This document shows, one piece after another, positions 46,797 through 53,868 of a stretch of DNA of 64,000 nucleotides. This DNA is from Natronocella acetinitrilica (lineage in GTDB: Bacteria > Pseudomonadota > Gammaproteobacteria > Nitrococcales > Aquisalimonadaceae), in assembly GCF_024170285.1 (NCBI RefSeq), contig NZ_JALJXV010000007.1, positions 248,001 to 312,000 of the forward strand. The letters run 5' to 3'. The notes under the pieces are model-generated. The model saw only the letters and a list, made by a program, of their open reading frames with translations. It searched no databases and was not told the DNA's origin. Position 1 is the first letter of the stretch. Each line of letters opens with the position of its first letter. Position numbers and translations under genes: made by a program.

Positions 46797-46822
46797 GAGG
46801 GCGGCGCGGCAACGCCGCCCTC
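46797..46822. terminator. Perfect 10-bp GC hairpin between convergent genes
   Basis: GAGGGCGGCG (46797-46806), loop CGGCAA, CGCCGCCCTC (46813-46822). It lies between DUF1328 (+) and tag (-) and touches the tag stop codon. There is no T-run, so termination is inferred. Confidence 0.6.
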
Positions 46823-47411
46823 ACGTTGCGAGGCGCTGATCCAACGCACTGTGTCGTGGGCACCCGAGCAGATGATCGTTCACCATCCCCACGGCCTGCA
46901 TGAACGAGTAGCAGATCGTGGGGCCAACGAAACGAAACCCCTTCTTGCGCAGGTTCCGGCTCATGGCCGCCGATTCCGGTGTGGAAGCCGGAACCTCTGC
47001 CAGGGTCCGGAAGCGATTGATCCGGGGGCGGTGGTCGACATGGCTCCAGAGAAACTCCTCAGGGGCGATGCCTCGCTCCCGCAAAGCCATCCAGGCACGC
47101 GCATTACCGATCGTGGCCTCAATCTTGCCCCGATGCCTGACGATGCCGGGGTCCTGCACCAACCTGTCCACATCGGCGTCCGTCATGCGGGCCACGGCCT
47201 CCACCTCGAAATCGAGAAACAGTCGCCGATAAGCGTCTCGTTTGCGGAGGATAGTGGCCCACGACAGGCCGGCCTGTGCCCCTTCAAGCGTGAGCATCTC
47301 GAACAGGTGCCGCTGATCAAAGCTGGGCACCCCCCACTCCGTGTCGTGATAGGCGATGTACGCCGGGAAACCCAGGCACCACGGGCATCTTTCCTCTCCA
47401 CCATTATTCAT
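46821..47411 (-). CDS. tag: DNA-3-methyladenine glycosylase I
   Basis: 196 residues with the Tag pattern: CPWC and YHDTEWGVP near the start, FEMLTLEGAQAGLSWATILRKR, MSRNLRKKGFRFVGPT and a closing zinc-site NDHLLGCPRH. Removes 3-methyladenine from DNA. Start overlaps the upstream GGDEF gene by 4 bases. Confidence 0.95.
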   Translation of the reverse strand: MNNGGEERCPWCLGFPAYIAYHDTEWGVPSFDQRHLFEMLTLEGAQAGLSWATILRKRDAYRRLFLDFEVEAVARMTDADVDRLVQDPGIVRHRGKIEATIGNARAWMALRERGIAPEEFLWSHVDHRPRINRFRTLAEVPASTPESAAMSRNLRKKGFRFVGPTICYSFMQAVGMVNDHLLGCPRHSALDQRLAT

Positions 47412-48736
47412 GGATGTTCGGACTCACCGAGCGAATCTGCGTAGACGATCTGCCCGGAACCGCTTCGCTTGGCCGTATACATGGCGAAATCAGCCTGGCC
47501 CATGAGGACGCGCAAGTCATCACCGTCAGCCGGGTAGACCGCTACGCCGATACTCGCTCCCACACGTGTCACCTGATCGGGCAAAACAATGGGCTCGGCA
47601 ACCGCCTGCAGAACTTTCGTTGCCACGGTTGCGGCATTCGCGCGACCCGCGATCATTGGCAAGACAATGACGAATTCATCGCCGCCAAGGCGGCACAGGA
47701 TGTCTGGCGCTCGGAGGCAGGCGCCCATGCGATCAGCACTGACCCGCAGGACCTCATCGCCAACAGCATGACCGTAGCAGTCGTTGACGGCCTTGAAACC
47801 ATCCAGGTCCACATACAGCACGGCGAGACTGCTGCCATCACGCTGGGCCATGATCAGTGCCTGATCAGCCCGCTCCATGAACTGGTTGCGGTTAGGCAAT
47901 CCGGTGAGGCTATCGAAATGCGCCAGCTTGCGAATCTGCTGCTCCAACTCGACACGCTGGGTGACGTCGTTGGCGTAGCCAACCCAGCGAATCCCGCCGT
48001 CGCCGAGTCGTTGCGGTGTGTCGTAGCACTCGATCCAGACGATCGCGTCATCACTGGCCCGCACCATGCGGAACACGCCGCGCCATGGCGCCAGCGTCTC
48101 AGCCTGAGCAGCGGTCTCCGCCATGACCCCGGGGTAATCATCCCTGTGAATCCGATCAAGCAGCAGGTTGGCGTCACGCATCGCCGCTGCAGGGGGCACG
48201 CCGAGCAGTGCTTGCACACCGCTGCTGAGGAACGTGTAACGAAATGCACCGTCAGGCCCCTGCTCAAGCTCGTAAATGAAGCCCGGGAGGTAGCGATCGA
48301 TCTGCGCAAGGGTATCGATGCGATCGGCCGCCTCCACAACCTGGTTGCAGACAGCAGCGATGGCAGTGACAGACCCAGAGGTATTGGTGAACGGCAGTAG
48401 CGTCGTCTCTCGCACCCGTCCCGAACCTGGCGGATCGACAGACTCGCGAAAACTGATGGACTTGCCACCCGACAGACATTGCCTGCAATTCAACTCCAGA
48501 TCAGACGCGACCTGCTCCGGCAGGCACTCCGCCAGACGCCGACCAGCAACTGGTTGCTCGGCTGGAAAAAACAGGCGTCGATAGGCAGGGTTTGCGGCCA
48601 GATACCGGTACTCCCCGTCAACCCCCAATTCAATCAGACAGACACCGTCGGCGCTTGCGTCGACGATCGACTGCAGGACCTCTGCGGTCTCCAGCCCGTC
48701 CAACGCATCCAGCGCAAGAAGTATCGTGGTGTCCAA
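47408..48736 (-). CDS. Soluble PAS-PAS-GGDEF diguanylate cyclase
   Basis: 442 residues from TTG 48736 with AAGGAG upstream. Two PAS regions (about 17-130 and 145-275, the second with FRYTFLSSGVQALLGV), then GGDEF with LGGDEFVIVLP and an RAPD inhibitory site five residues before. No membrane helix. Followed by tag with a 4-base overlap. Confidence 0.9.
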   Translation of the reverse strand: MDTTILLALDALDGLETAEVLQSIVDASADGVCLIELGVDGEYRYLAANPAYRRLFFPAEQPVAGRRLAECLPEQVASDLELNCRQCLSGGKSISFRESVDPPGSGRVRETTLLPFTNTSGSVTAIAAVCNQVVEAADRIDTLAQIDRYLPGFIYELEQGPDGAFRYTFLSSGVQALLGVPPAAAMRDANLLLDRIHRDDYPGVMAETAAQAETLAPWRGVFRMVRASDDAIVWIECYDTPQRLGDGGIRWVGYANDVTQRVELEQQIRKLAHFDSLTGLPNRNQFMERADQALIMAQRDGSSLAVLYVDLDGFKAVNDCYGHAVGDEVLRVSADRMGACLRAPDILCRLGGDEFVIVLPMIAGRANAATVATKVLQAVAEPIVLPDQVTRVGASIGVAVYPADGDDLRVLMGQADFAMYTAKRSGSGQIVYADSLGESEHP

Positions 48737-48751
48737 TAAATCAGTGTCTCC

Positions 48752-49234
48752 TTAACGCACCGGATTGATTTCAGAGATATTCAAGGTCGCCTCGGCACCC
48801 ATGGCATCAACATCCCAGGTGCCCACCCAGATATGGTAACTACCAGGTAATGGATTATGGAATACGACCATGGGGTCGACACCCATGAAATCATCGTTGC
48901 AGTACCATCGGCCGTCGGGCCCGTAGATGACCAGGGAGGTATCCGCTTCGCTACGCACATAGATGAACAGCGACATGCTTCCCGGCTCGAAATTGAGATC
49001 CACGTCGGGACGCGCCATGTCGACGTAGCCGGCACAGTCCGGCGCGAGACGGCTATCCACCTCGTCGGTACCGCCGGCGCGGACAATGACCTCATGGGGA
49101 TCCGGAGAGAACCCGGCCTCCAGGTCAATGGAGCCGAAGTGGGGCTCGGATTGCCAGTCAGAATCGCCGGTGACCGCCGACGTCGGGATTACAAACAGGC
49201 CCAGGAGCATGAGGGCCGGAAACATGCCTCGCAT
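48752..49234 (-). CDS. Secreted protein, unknown function
   Basis: 160 residues from ATG 49234 with GGGAG 8 bases upstream (frame open to 49306). Signal peptide (PALMLLGLFVIPTSA), then SIDLEAGFSPDPHEVIVRAG, DTSLVIYGPDGRWYCNDD and GSYHIWVGTW, a small beta sandwich seen in some secreted peptidase-like proteins. No catalytic motif. Confidence 0.75.
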   Translation of the reverse strand: MRGMFPALMLLGLFVIPTSAVTGDSDWQSEPHFGSIDLEAGFSPDPHEVIVRAGGTDEVDSRLAPDCAGYVDMARPDVDLNFEPGSMSLFIYVRSEADTSLVIYGPDGRWYCNDDFMGVDPMVVFHNPLPGSYHIWVGTWDVDAMGAEATLNISEINPVR

Positions 49235-49335
49235 GTGAACGATCTCCCTGTCAATTGAGCTGCCAGCATACCGGGTGACACCTGAACCCTCCATGTTGCC
49301 CGTCACAACCCAGCGCTACAGGCAACAATACTGTT

Positions 49336-49674
49336 TCATAGCAATCGCGTGCCGTTGAGCACGGGCTTGTCGGGAACACAGAGCGCCACAGCGCCATCGG
49401 CGTTGTGAAAGCCCGTCACCAGGCACTCCGACATGAGTGGACCGATCTGCTTGGCCGGGAAGTTCACGACACCGACAACCTGTCGACCAACAAGGCCCTC
49501 CGGTTCATACAGTTCCGTGATCTGGGCGCTGGACTTGCGAATCCCGATCTCGGGCCCGAAATCCACCTTCAGTATGTAGGCAGGCTTGCGTGCTTCGGGA
49601 AACGCCTCGGCGGACAGCACGGTCCCCACCCGCAGTTCCACCCGCAGAAAGTCGTCGAACGAGATGTCTTGCAT
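49336..49674 (-). CDS. csaA: tRNA-binding-domain protein (CsaA-like)
   Basis: 112 residues from ATG 49674 (AAGGGG upstream; frame open to 49695). OB-fold RVELRVGTVLSAEAFPEARK, KSSAQITELY, GRQVVGVVNFPAKQIGP, and MSECLVTGF are the CsaA signature. A chaperone-like tRNA-binding protein. Confidence 0.92.
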   Translation of the reverse strand: MQDISFDDFLRVELRVGTVLSAEAFPEARKPAYILKVDFGPEIGIRKSSAQITELYEPEGLVGRQVVGVVNFPAKQIGPLMSECLVTGFHNADGAVALCVPDKPVLNGTRLL

Positions 49675-49769
49675 GGTTGCCCCTTTTCTTCGCATCCCGA
49701 AATTGTCGCAGAAACAGGGCCTTCGTGCCTTTCGTCGTTTCCTTGCGACAACGCCGCCACGATAGCCCC

Positions 49770-49798
49770 GGAACCGTTACCGCCCTTGCTGCGTTATC
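49770..49798 (+). promoter_or_regulatory. Predicted ECF-sigma promoter of the DUF4382 gene
   Basis: GGAACC (49770-49775), 16 bases, then CGTTATC (49792-49798). The same bipartite motif with the same spacer precedes the ECF sigma gene and its anti-sigma gene. Transcription would start near 49805, about 35 bases before the ATG. Confidence 0.72.
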
Positions 49799-49841
49799 CC
49801 TCATGTGACCCATGCTCGATCCACAACAGGAGACTCAAGGC

Positions 49842-50870
49842 ATGCATTGGCAGCAGACATATTCGGGTTTCAAGTTAGCGGCGGCCCTCGCCGCGGCGGC
49901 GGCACTGGCGGGTTGTAACCTGGGCAGCAGCGACAGCAGCGGTTCCAGCGGCTCTGGCACCGGCACGGCATCCTTCGCCGTCACGGATGCGCCGGTGGAC
50001 GGCGTCACCAACGTCTTCGTGACCTTCGATGCCATTGAACTCAAGCCCGCGAATGGCAGTTCCATTCGTATCGATCTTGATGAGCCAGTGCGGGAAGACC
50101 TGCTGGCCCTGCAGGGCGAGAACTCGGCCGTGCTGATCAACGACGTCGAGTTGCCCGCCGGGCAGTACAACTGGATTCGGCTATTCGTGGTGAGTGACGG
50201 GCTGGATGATGCCGACGTCGAGCCATCGGCCGTTGTTGAACTGGACGGCGGCGAGTACGAGTTGTTCGTGCCGGGCAACCAGCCGCCCTCCCGAAACCCG
50301 AACCAGCGCTTCGTCCAGCTCTCCAGCCCCTTTGTGGTGCCGGTGGACGATCACGCCAACTTCACCATCGACGTGGATCTTCGCAAGGCGCTGGTGAGGA
50401 AGGATATTCCGCCGTACCCGAGACCTTTCTACATGCTGCGGCCGTCCCTGCGCATCGTTGACAACCAGAAGGTCGGCACCATCTACGGTGAAGTGGCCGA
50501 GAGCCTGTTCGCCGACGAATCCTGCAACGTCGACACCGATGGCAGCGGCAGCGCGGTCTATGTCTACCGTGGTTTCGATGCCAGCCTTGGCGATGTCTTC
50601 CTGGAGGAAGGTGAGGTTGTCGAGCGTGACGAGGTGGACCACCCCGTGACCACCGCCAACGTCCGCCACAAGCCAGACGACGAGGGCATGGAAAGCTACC
50701 GCTACCGCTACACCATCGGCTTCCTCACCGCCGGTGACTACACGGTGGCCTTTACCTGCCAGGCCCGGGACGACGACCCGGAAGAAGACGACGACATCGT
50801 ATTCCTGGAGCAGCACAACGTGACCGTGGAAGCAGGTGACCGGGTGCGGCAGGATTTCGGAGTTGAATAA
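49842..50870 (+). CDS. DUF4382 lipoprotein
   Basis: 342 residues from ATG 49842; AGGAG about 9 bases upstream. Lipobox ALAGC (Cys near 25), Ser/Gly linker, then the DUF4382 domain (ASFAVTDAPVDGVTNVFVTF, about 43-190: VLINDVELPAGQYNWIRL). The C-terminal third (KVGTIYGEV ... GDYTVAFTCQA) is a carboxypeptidase-regulatory-like beta domain. Acidic and surface-type. Has its own predicted ECF promoter and is convergent to the sigma operon. Confidence 0.85.
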   Translation: MHWQQTYSGFKLAAALAAAAALAGCNLGSSDSSGSSGSGTGTASFAVTDAPVDGVTNVFVTFDAIELKPANGSSIRIDLDEPVREDLLALQGENSAVLINDVELPAGQYNWIRLFVVSDGLDDADVEPSAVVELDGGEYELFVPGNQPPSRNPNQRFVQLSSPFVVPVDDHANFTIDVDLRKALVRKDIPPYPRPFYMLRPSLRIVDNQKVGTIYGEVAESLFADESCNVDTDGSGSAVYVYRGFDASLGDVFLEEGEVVERDEVDHPVTTANVRHKPDDEGMESYRYRYTIGFLTAGDYTVAFTCQARDDDPEEDDDIVFLEQHNVTVEAGDRVRQDFGVE

Positions 50871-50917
50871 GCCCCTTTCCAGACCATAGCTGACGGGCAC
50901 AGGGACGTGCTCTTTTC

Positions 50918-52276
50918 TCAGAAGCTCCGGTCCACGCCCAGCGTCAACTCGCTGCGTACGTAATCGAAGTCATCCACGCTGGACCGGTTGCCGGTCCAGC
51001 GTGCCTGCAGGTAGCCGGTCCACGCCTCGGCCAGGCGGACGTTCAGCCCGCTTGCCAGCATCAATCGTTGATCGACCCGACGCTCGGCTGCGCCATCAAC
51101 GCCACGATCCCGCTCCCGGTACCGGCTGTACCGGTAGCCAGCCTGCAGATCCAGCCAGACGCGGTCAGCGAGATCGCGCTCCAGGGCAATGGCCACGCCA
51201 TGGCGCAGCGGTGACCTGGATTCAAAGGCGTCATCGGACAGTTTCAGGCCATCGCGGTCTTCCACCACCAGGTCATAGCGCAGCCGCAACCGCCAGTCAT
51301 CGAAACCGCCCCGCAGGCCGATACGCAGCATGTGGCGGCTGCCATCCAGTTGCCGGTAGTCACTGCCGCCGCGCAATCGGGCGGTCTCGGCGCGGCCAAA
51401 CGCGGACCAGTCCACGTCCAGCCTGCGCTCCACATCCAGGCCCAGGGCGCCGCCGGTTTCAACCGTATCGCCGCCAAAGCGCACCACGCTGCCTCGCAAA
51501 CCTGGGCGCAAGGTCCAGGCATCCGCCTGCAGGCGCCAGCTCAGGCCGGCATCGGCGTACTGCAGGGCGGCATCACGCTCGTCCGGATAGTGTCGAAGGT
51601 TGACCAGCACATCGCCGCGAATGTCGGGGCCATCGGTCCCGCTCAACCGCGCCTCGGCCCAGAGCAGACCGTCGACATAGGCTGCGCCGTCATCGCCTCC
51701 GCGGTTGTCGGCATCCAGCAGGGGATTGCTGTCATAGCCGATGGCCGCTCCCAGCAGACCGCGCCAGGGTGACGCCGCGGGCGCTGGTTGCAGGGCATCC
51801 ACACGGGCCCGGGCCAGTGCCCTGATCTCACTGGTGCGCGCCTGCTCCGCCGCCGCGACGTAGTGCTGCAGCGCCCGCTCCTGCTCGCCCCGGGCTTCGG
51901 CGAGTCGACCAAGGTTATACAGGGCGGGCCCTCGCAGGGCATCGGCGACGGCGGCGCTGGCAAAAGCAGATTCGGCGGCAGGAAGATCACCGAGGCGGTA
52001 GAGCACCACGCCCAGGTTGTAATGCAGTTGTGGGGTGTCCAGACCCAGGGCTTGGGCGCTGCGAAAGGCGGACAGCGCCGATTCCAGATCGCTTTCACGG
52101 GTTTCCGCCAGACCTTGCCGGAAATAGTCTTCGGCGGTCTCGGCGGCGACCGTCAGGCTGGGATTGAACAGCAGGCAGAACGCGACAAGACAAAGCTGGA
52201 GGCGGAGCCGCCTAGTCGCGGCCGGGGGGGCCGGACGGCGGTCCGGAGGGTCGATCCTGGTCGGTGGCCGGGCCAC
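50918..52276 (-). CDS. TPR plus beta-barrel outer-membrane protein
   Basis: 452 residues from a GTG at 52276, my choice because it lies just before the signal peptide (LQLCLVAFCLLFNPSLTVAA); the frame runs to 52519 and overlaps the upstream gene in any case. TPR repeats (about 50-165: YNLGVVLYRLGDLPAAESAF, ALYNLGRLAEARGEQERAL), then IGYDSNPLLDADNRG and some 250 residues of alternating beta strands ending in an aromatic Phe. Shape recalls Slam/BcsC-type export proteins. Last gene of the sigma operon. Confidence 0.75.
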   Translation of the reverse strand: MARPPTRIDPPDRRPAPPAATRRLRLQLCLVAFCLLFNPSLTVAAETAEDYFRQGLAETRESDLESALSAFRSAQALGLDTPQLHYNLGVVLYRLGDLPAAESAFASAAVADALRGPALYNLGRLAEARGEQERALQHYVAAAEQARTSEIRALARARVDALQPAPAASPWRGLLGAAIGYDSNPLLDADNRGGDDGAAYVDGLLWAEARLSGTDGPDIRGDVLVNLRHYPDERDAALQYADAGLSWRLQADAWTLRPGLRGSVVRFGGDTVETGGALGLDVERRLDVDWSAFGRAETARLRGGSDYRQLDGSRHMLRIGLRGGFDDWRLRLRYDLVVEDRDGLKLSDDAFESRSPLRHGVAIALERDLADRVWLDLQAGYRYSRYRERDRGVDGAAERRVDQRLMLASGLNVRLAEAWTGYLQARWTGNRSSVDDFDYVRSELTLGVDRSF

Positions 52277-52625
52277 GGGCCCCTTCCCTGGCCTCCTGAC
52301 CCCGCTGCCGGGCATCCTGGCCCCGCTGGCGGGCCTCGTCGGCGCGTTCCTGTCCGAATGCGCGGCCGCGTTCCCTGGCATCATCGGCGATGCGGGTGCC
52401 ACGCTCGCCACGCTCGCCACGCTCACTGGCAGCGTCGGGCAAGTCCCGGGGAAGGATGAGTTCACGGACAATCCGTTCCTCGGTCGCATCCTCCCCGATA
52501 ACCTCCATGGTGACATCAAGATCGTCGGCCACGGCCTTGCCCGACAGTGCGAGCAGGCACAAGACCAACAGCATAGAGGGAAGCATACGACGTCGAATCA
52601 CAAAACACTCCCGTTGTTCATTCAT
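52212..52625 (-). CDS. Secreted protein with Arg/Gln/Gly-rich repetitive tail
   Basis: 137 residues. Signal peptide (MLPSMLLVLCLLALSGKAVA), a short DLDVTMEVIGEDATEERIVR segment, then a low-complexity basic tail with ERGERG and repeated ARQRGQ/EARQRGQ units and Pro/Gly at the end. The start overlaps the anti-sigma stop by 8 bases; the end overlaps the TPR gene by 65. Not recognised. Confidence 0.68.
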   Translation of the reverse strand: MNEQRECFVIRRRMLPSMLLVLCLLALSGKAVADDLDVTMEVIGEDATEERIVRELILPRDLPDAASERGERGERGTRIADDARERGRAFGQERADEARQRGQDARQRGQEAREGARGPATDQDRPSGPPSGPPGRD

Positions 52626-53229
52626 GGCCGGTCACCTTCTCAATCGGCACGCGCAGGTTGCGGCTGCGACCCTCATGACTCAGTGTCGCCACCAACTCGC
52701 CCTGGGCATCGCCCATCACCACCAGCGGGACTCGCAGTTTGTTCGGCCCGGCGAGAAGGTCATCCGTCCACTCCAGCGTACGCCGCCCGGGGTGACCATC
52801 CACCTCAACCTGTGGCGGTAACTCGAGACGAATGGACACGTCCCGGAGGTCGCGCTCCGACTGCAAGGACAGGGTGACGGTTTCTGCTCGCCAGTCACCG
52901 CCGTACACCAGCGCCGGTGGCTCGCTTTCCGTGCCGATCCAGGGCTGAGTAACACCAAGCACCAGGGCGACACCCAACACCAGGGACGCGGCAACAGCCA
53001 CTGCCGGCAAGAGTGTCCGGCGACGGTGCGTCAGCAGCCGCTGCGGCAGATCCACCGGCATCTGCGGGCAGTCATCATCCTGAAGAACGCGCTGAACACG
53101 CTCGACATCCGCGAGAAAAGCCCGACAGGCGGCGCACCCCCCCAGGTGATCCTTTACTTCAGCCGCCTGCCGGAAAACGCTGAAGCGCTGCCGTACGGCC
53201 AGCACCTCTTGTACATCATGGCATTTCAT
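52618..53229 (-). CDS. Membrane anti-sigma factor with zinc finger (zf-HC2)
   Basis: 203 residues from ATG 53229 with AGGAGG 7 bases upstream (frame open to 53394). Zinc-finger ligands: Cys3, then HLGGCAAC (H-x3-C-x2-C) near residue 30. Helix at about 78-98 (LLPAVAVAASLVLGVALVLG), then a periplasmic beta-rich domain (VTLSLQSERDLRDVSIRLEL). Binds and holds the sigma factor until an envelope signal. Start overlaps the sigma stop by 14 bases. Confidence 0.85.
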   Translation of the reverse strand: MKCHDVQEVLAVRQRFSVFRQAAEVKDHLGGCAACRAFLADVERVQRVLQDDDCPQMPVDLPQRLLTHRRRTLLPAVAVAASLVLGVALVLGVTQPWIGTESEPPALVYGGDWRAETVTLSLQSERDLRDVSIRLELPPQVEVDGHPGRRTLEWTDDLLAGPNKLRVPLVVMGDAQGELVATLSHEGRSRNLRVPIEKVTGHE

Positions 53230-53803
53230 GTTCATGCCTCCTGTCCTCAGATAACGCGACAGAGGACGAAACGGTTCCATCGGCAAACATTGCGCGGAGA
53301 CTCTGCCTGGCGCGATGCAAGCGGGACTTGGCCGTGCCCACCGGCGTGCCCACCGCTTCGGCGACCTCCTCCAGGGTGTACCCGGCGGCATCATGCAGGA
53401 GGATCACCAGTTGATGATGTTCCGGCAGCCGCATCACGGCGCGCATCAAGCCGGCGGCTTCCACCGCGTCCAGCACCGTCGCGTCCGATATCGCCGGCTG
53501 CCGATCCTCGGAGTCATCGTCCAGGGACTGGGCATCGCGCAGCACACCCTGGCGGCGCCAGCGATCCACCCAGGCGTTATGGACGACCCGCGCAAGCCAG
53601 GCACCGGGGGACTCCATGGTCAGCAGCTGCTCGCGCCTGGTGTAGGCCCGGGTCAACGCCTCCTGGACCAGATCTTCGGCATCCGCCGCCGAGCGGGTCA
53701 GCCGCCATGCCAGGTTGTACAGACGCGGGACGTGCGGGCGCACGCACTGCTCGAATGCAGCGCCCGCCCGCAGCCGTCTCCACAGCTGAACGACCTGACT
53801 CAT
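53216..53803 (-). CDS. ECF-family RNA polymerase sigma factor
   Basis: 195 residues from ATG 53803 (frame open to 53983). Region 2: LYNLAWRLTRSAADAEDLVQ and WLARVVHNAWVDRWRR; region 4: RLPEHHQLVILLHDAAGYTL and VGTAKSRLHRARQSLR. No ribosome site precedes the ATG; the predicted promoter is only a few bases upstream. First gene of a four-gene operon with anti-sigma, repeat protein and TPR-barrel genes. Confidence 0.92.
   Translation of the reverse strand: MSQVVQLWRRLRAGAAFEQCVRPHVPRLYNLAWRLTRSAADAEDLVQEALTRAYTRREQLLTMESPGAWLARVVHNAWVDRWRRQGVLRDAQSLDDDSEDRQPAISDATVLDAVEAAGLMRAVMRLPEHHQLVILLHDAAGYTLEEVAEAVGTPVGTAKSRLHRARQSLRAMFADGTVSSSVALSEDRRHEHEMP
53250..53278 (-). promoter_or_regulatory. Predicted ECF-sigma promoter of the anti-sigma gene
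   Basis: On the minus strand GGAACC (53278-53273), 16 bases, CGTTATC (53256-53250), inside the sigma gene 3' end and just before the anti-sigma ribosome site. Same motif and spacing as the other two sites. Confidence 0.68.
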
Positions 53804-53809
53804 GACTGG

Positions 53810-53838
53810 TATAACGCAACTGGCACGGAAAGGGTTCC
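53810..53838 (-). promoter_or_regulatory. Predicted autoregulated promoter of the ECF sigma gene
   Basis: On the minus strand GGAACC (53838-53833), 16 bases, CGTTATA (53816-53810). Start of transcription would fall at or next to the sigma ATG (53803), implying a leaderless message. Confidence 0.72.
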
Positions 53839-53868
53839 CTTCGTCGTTCGCCTGTGTAGGCTGATGCC

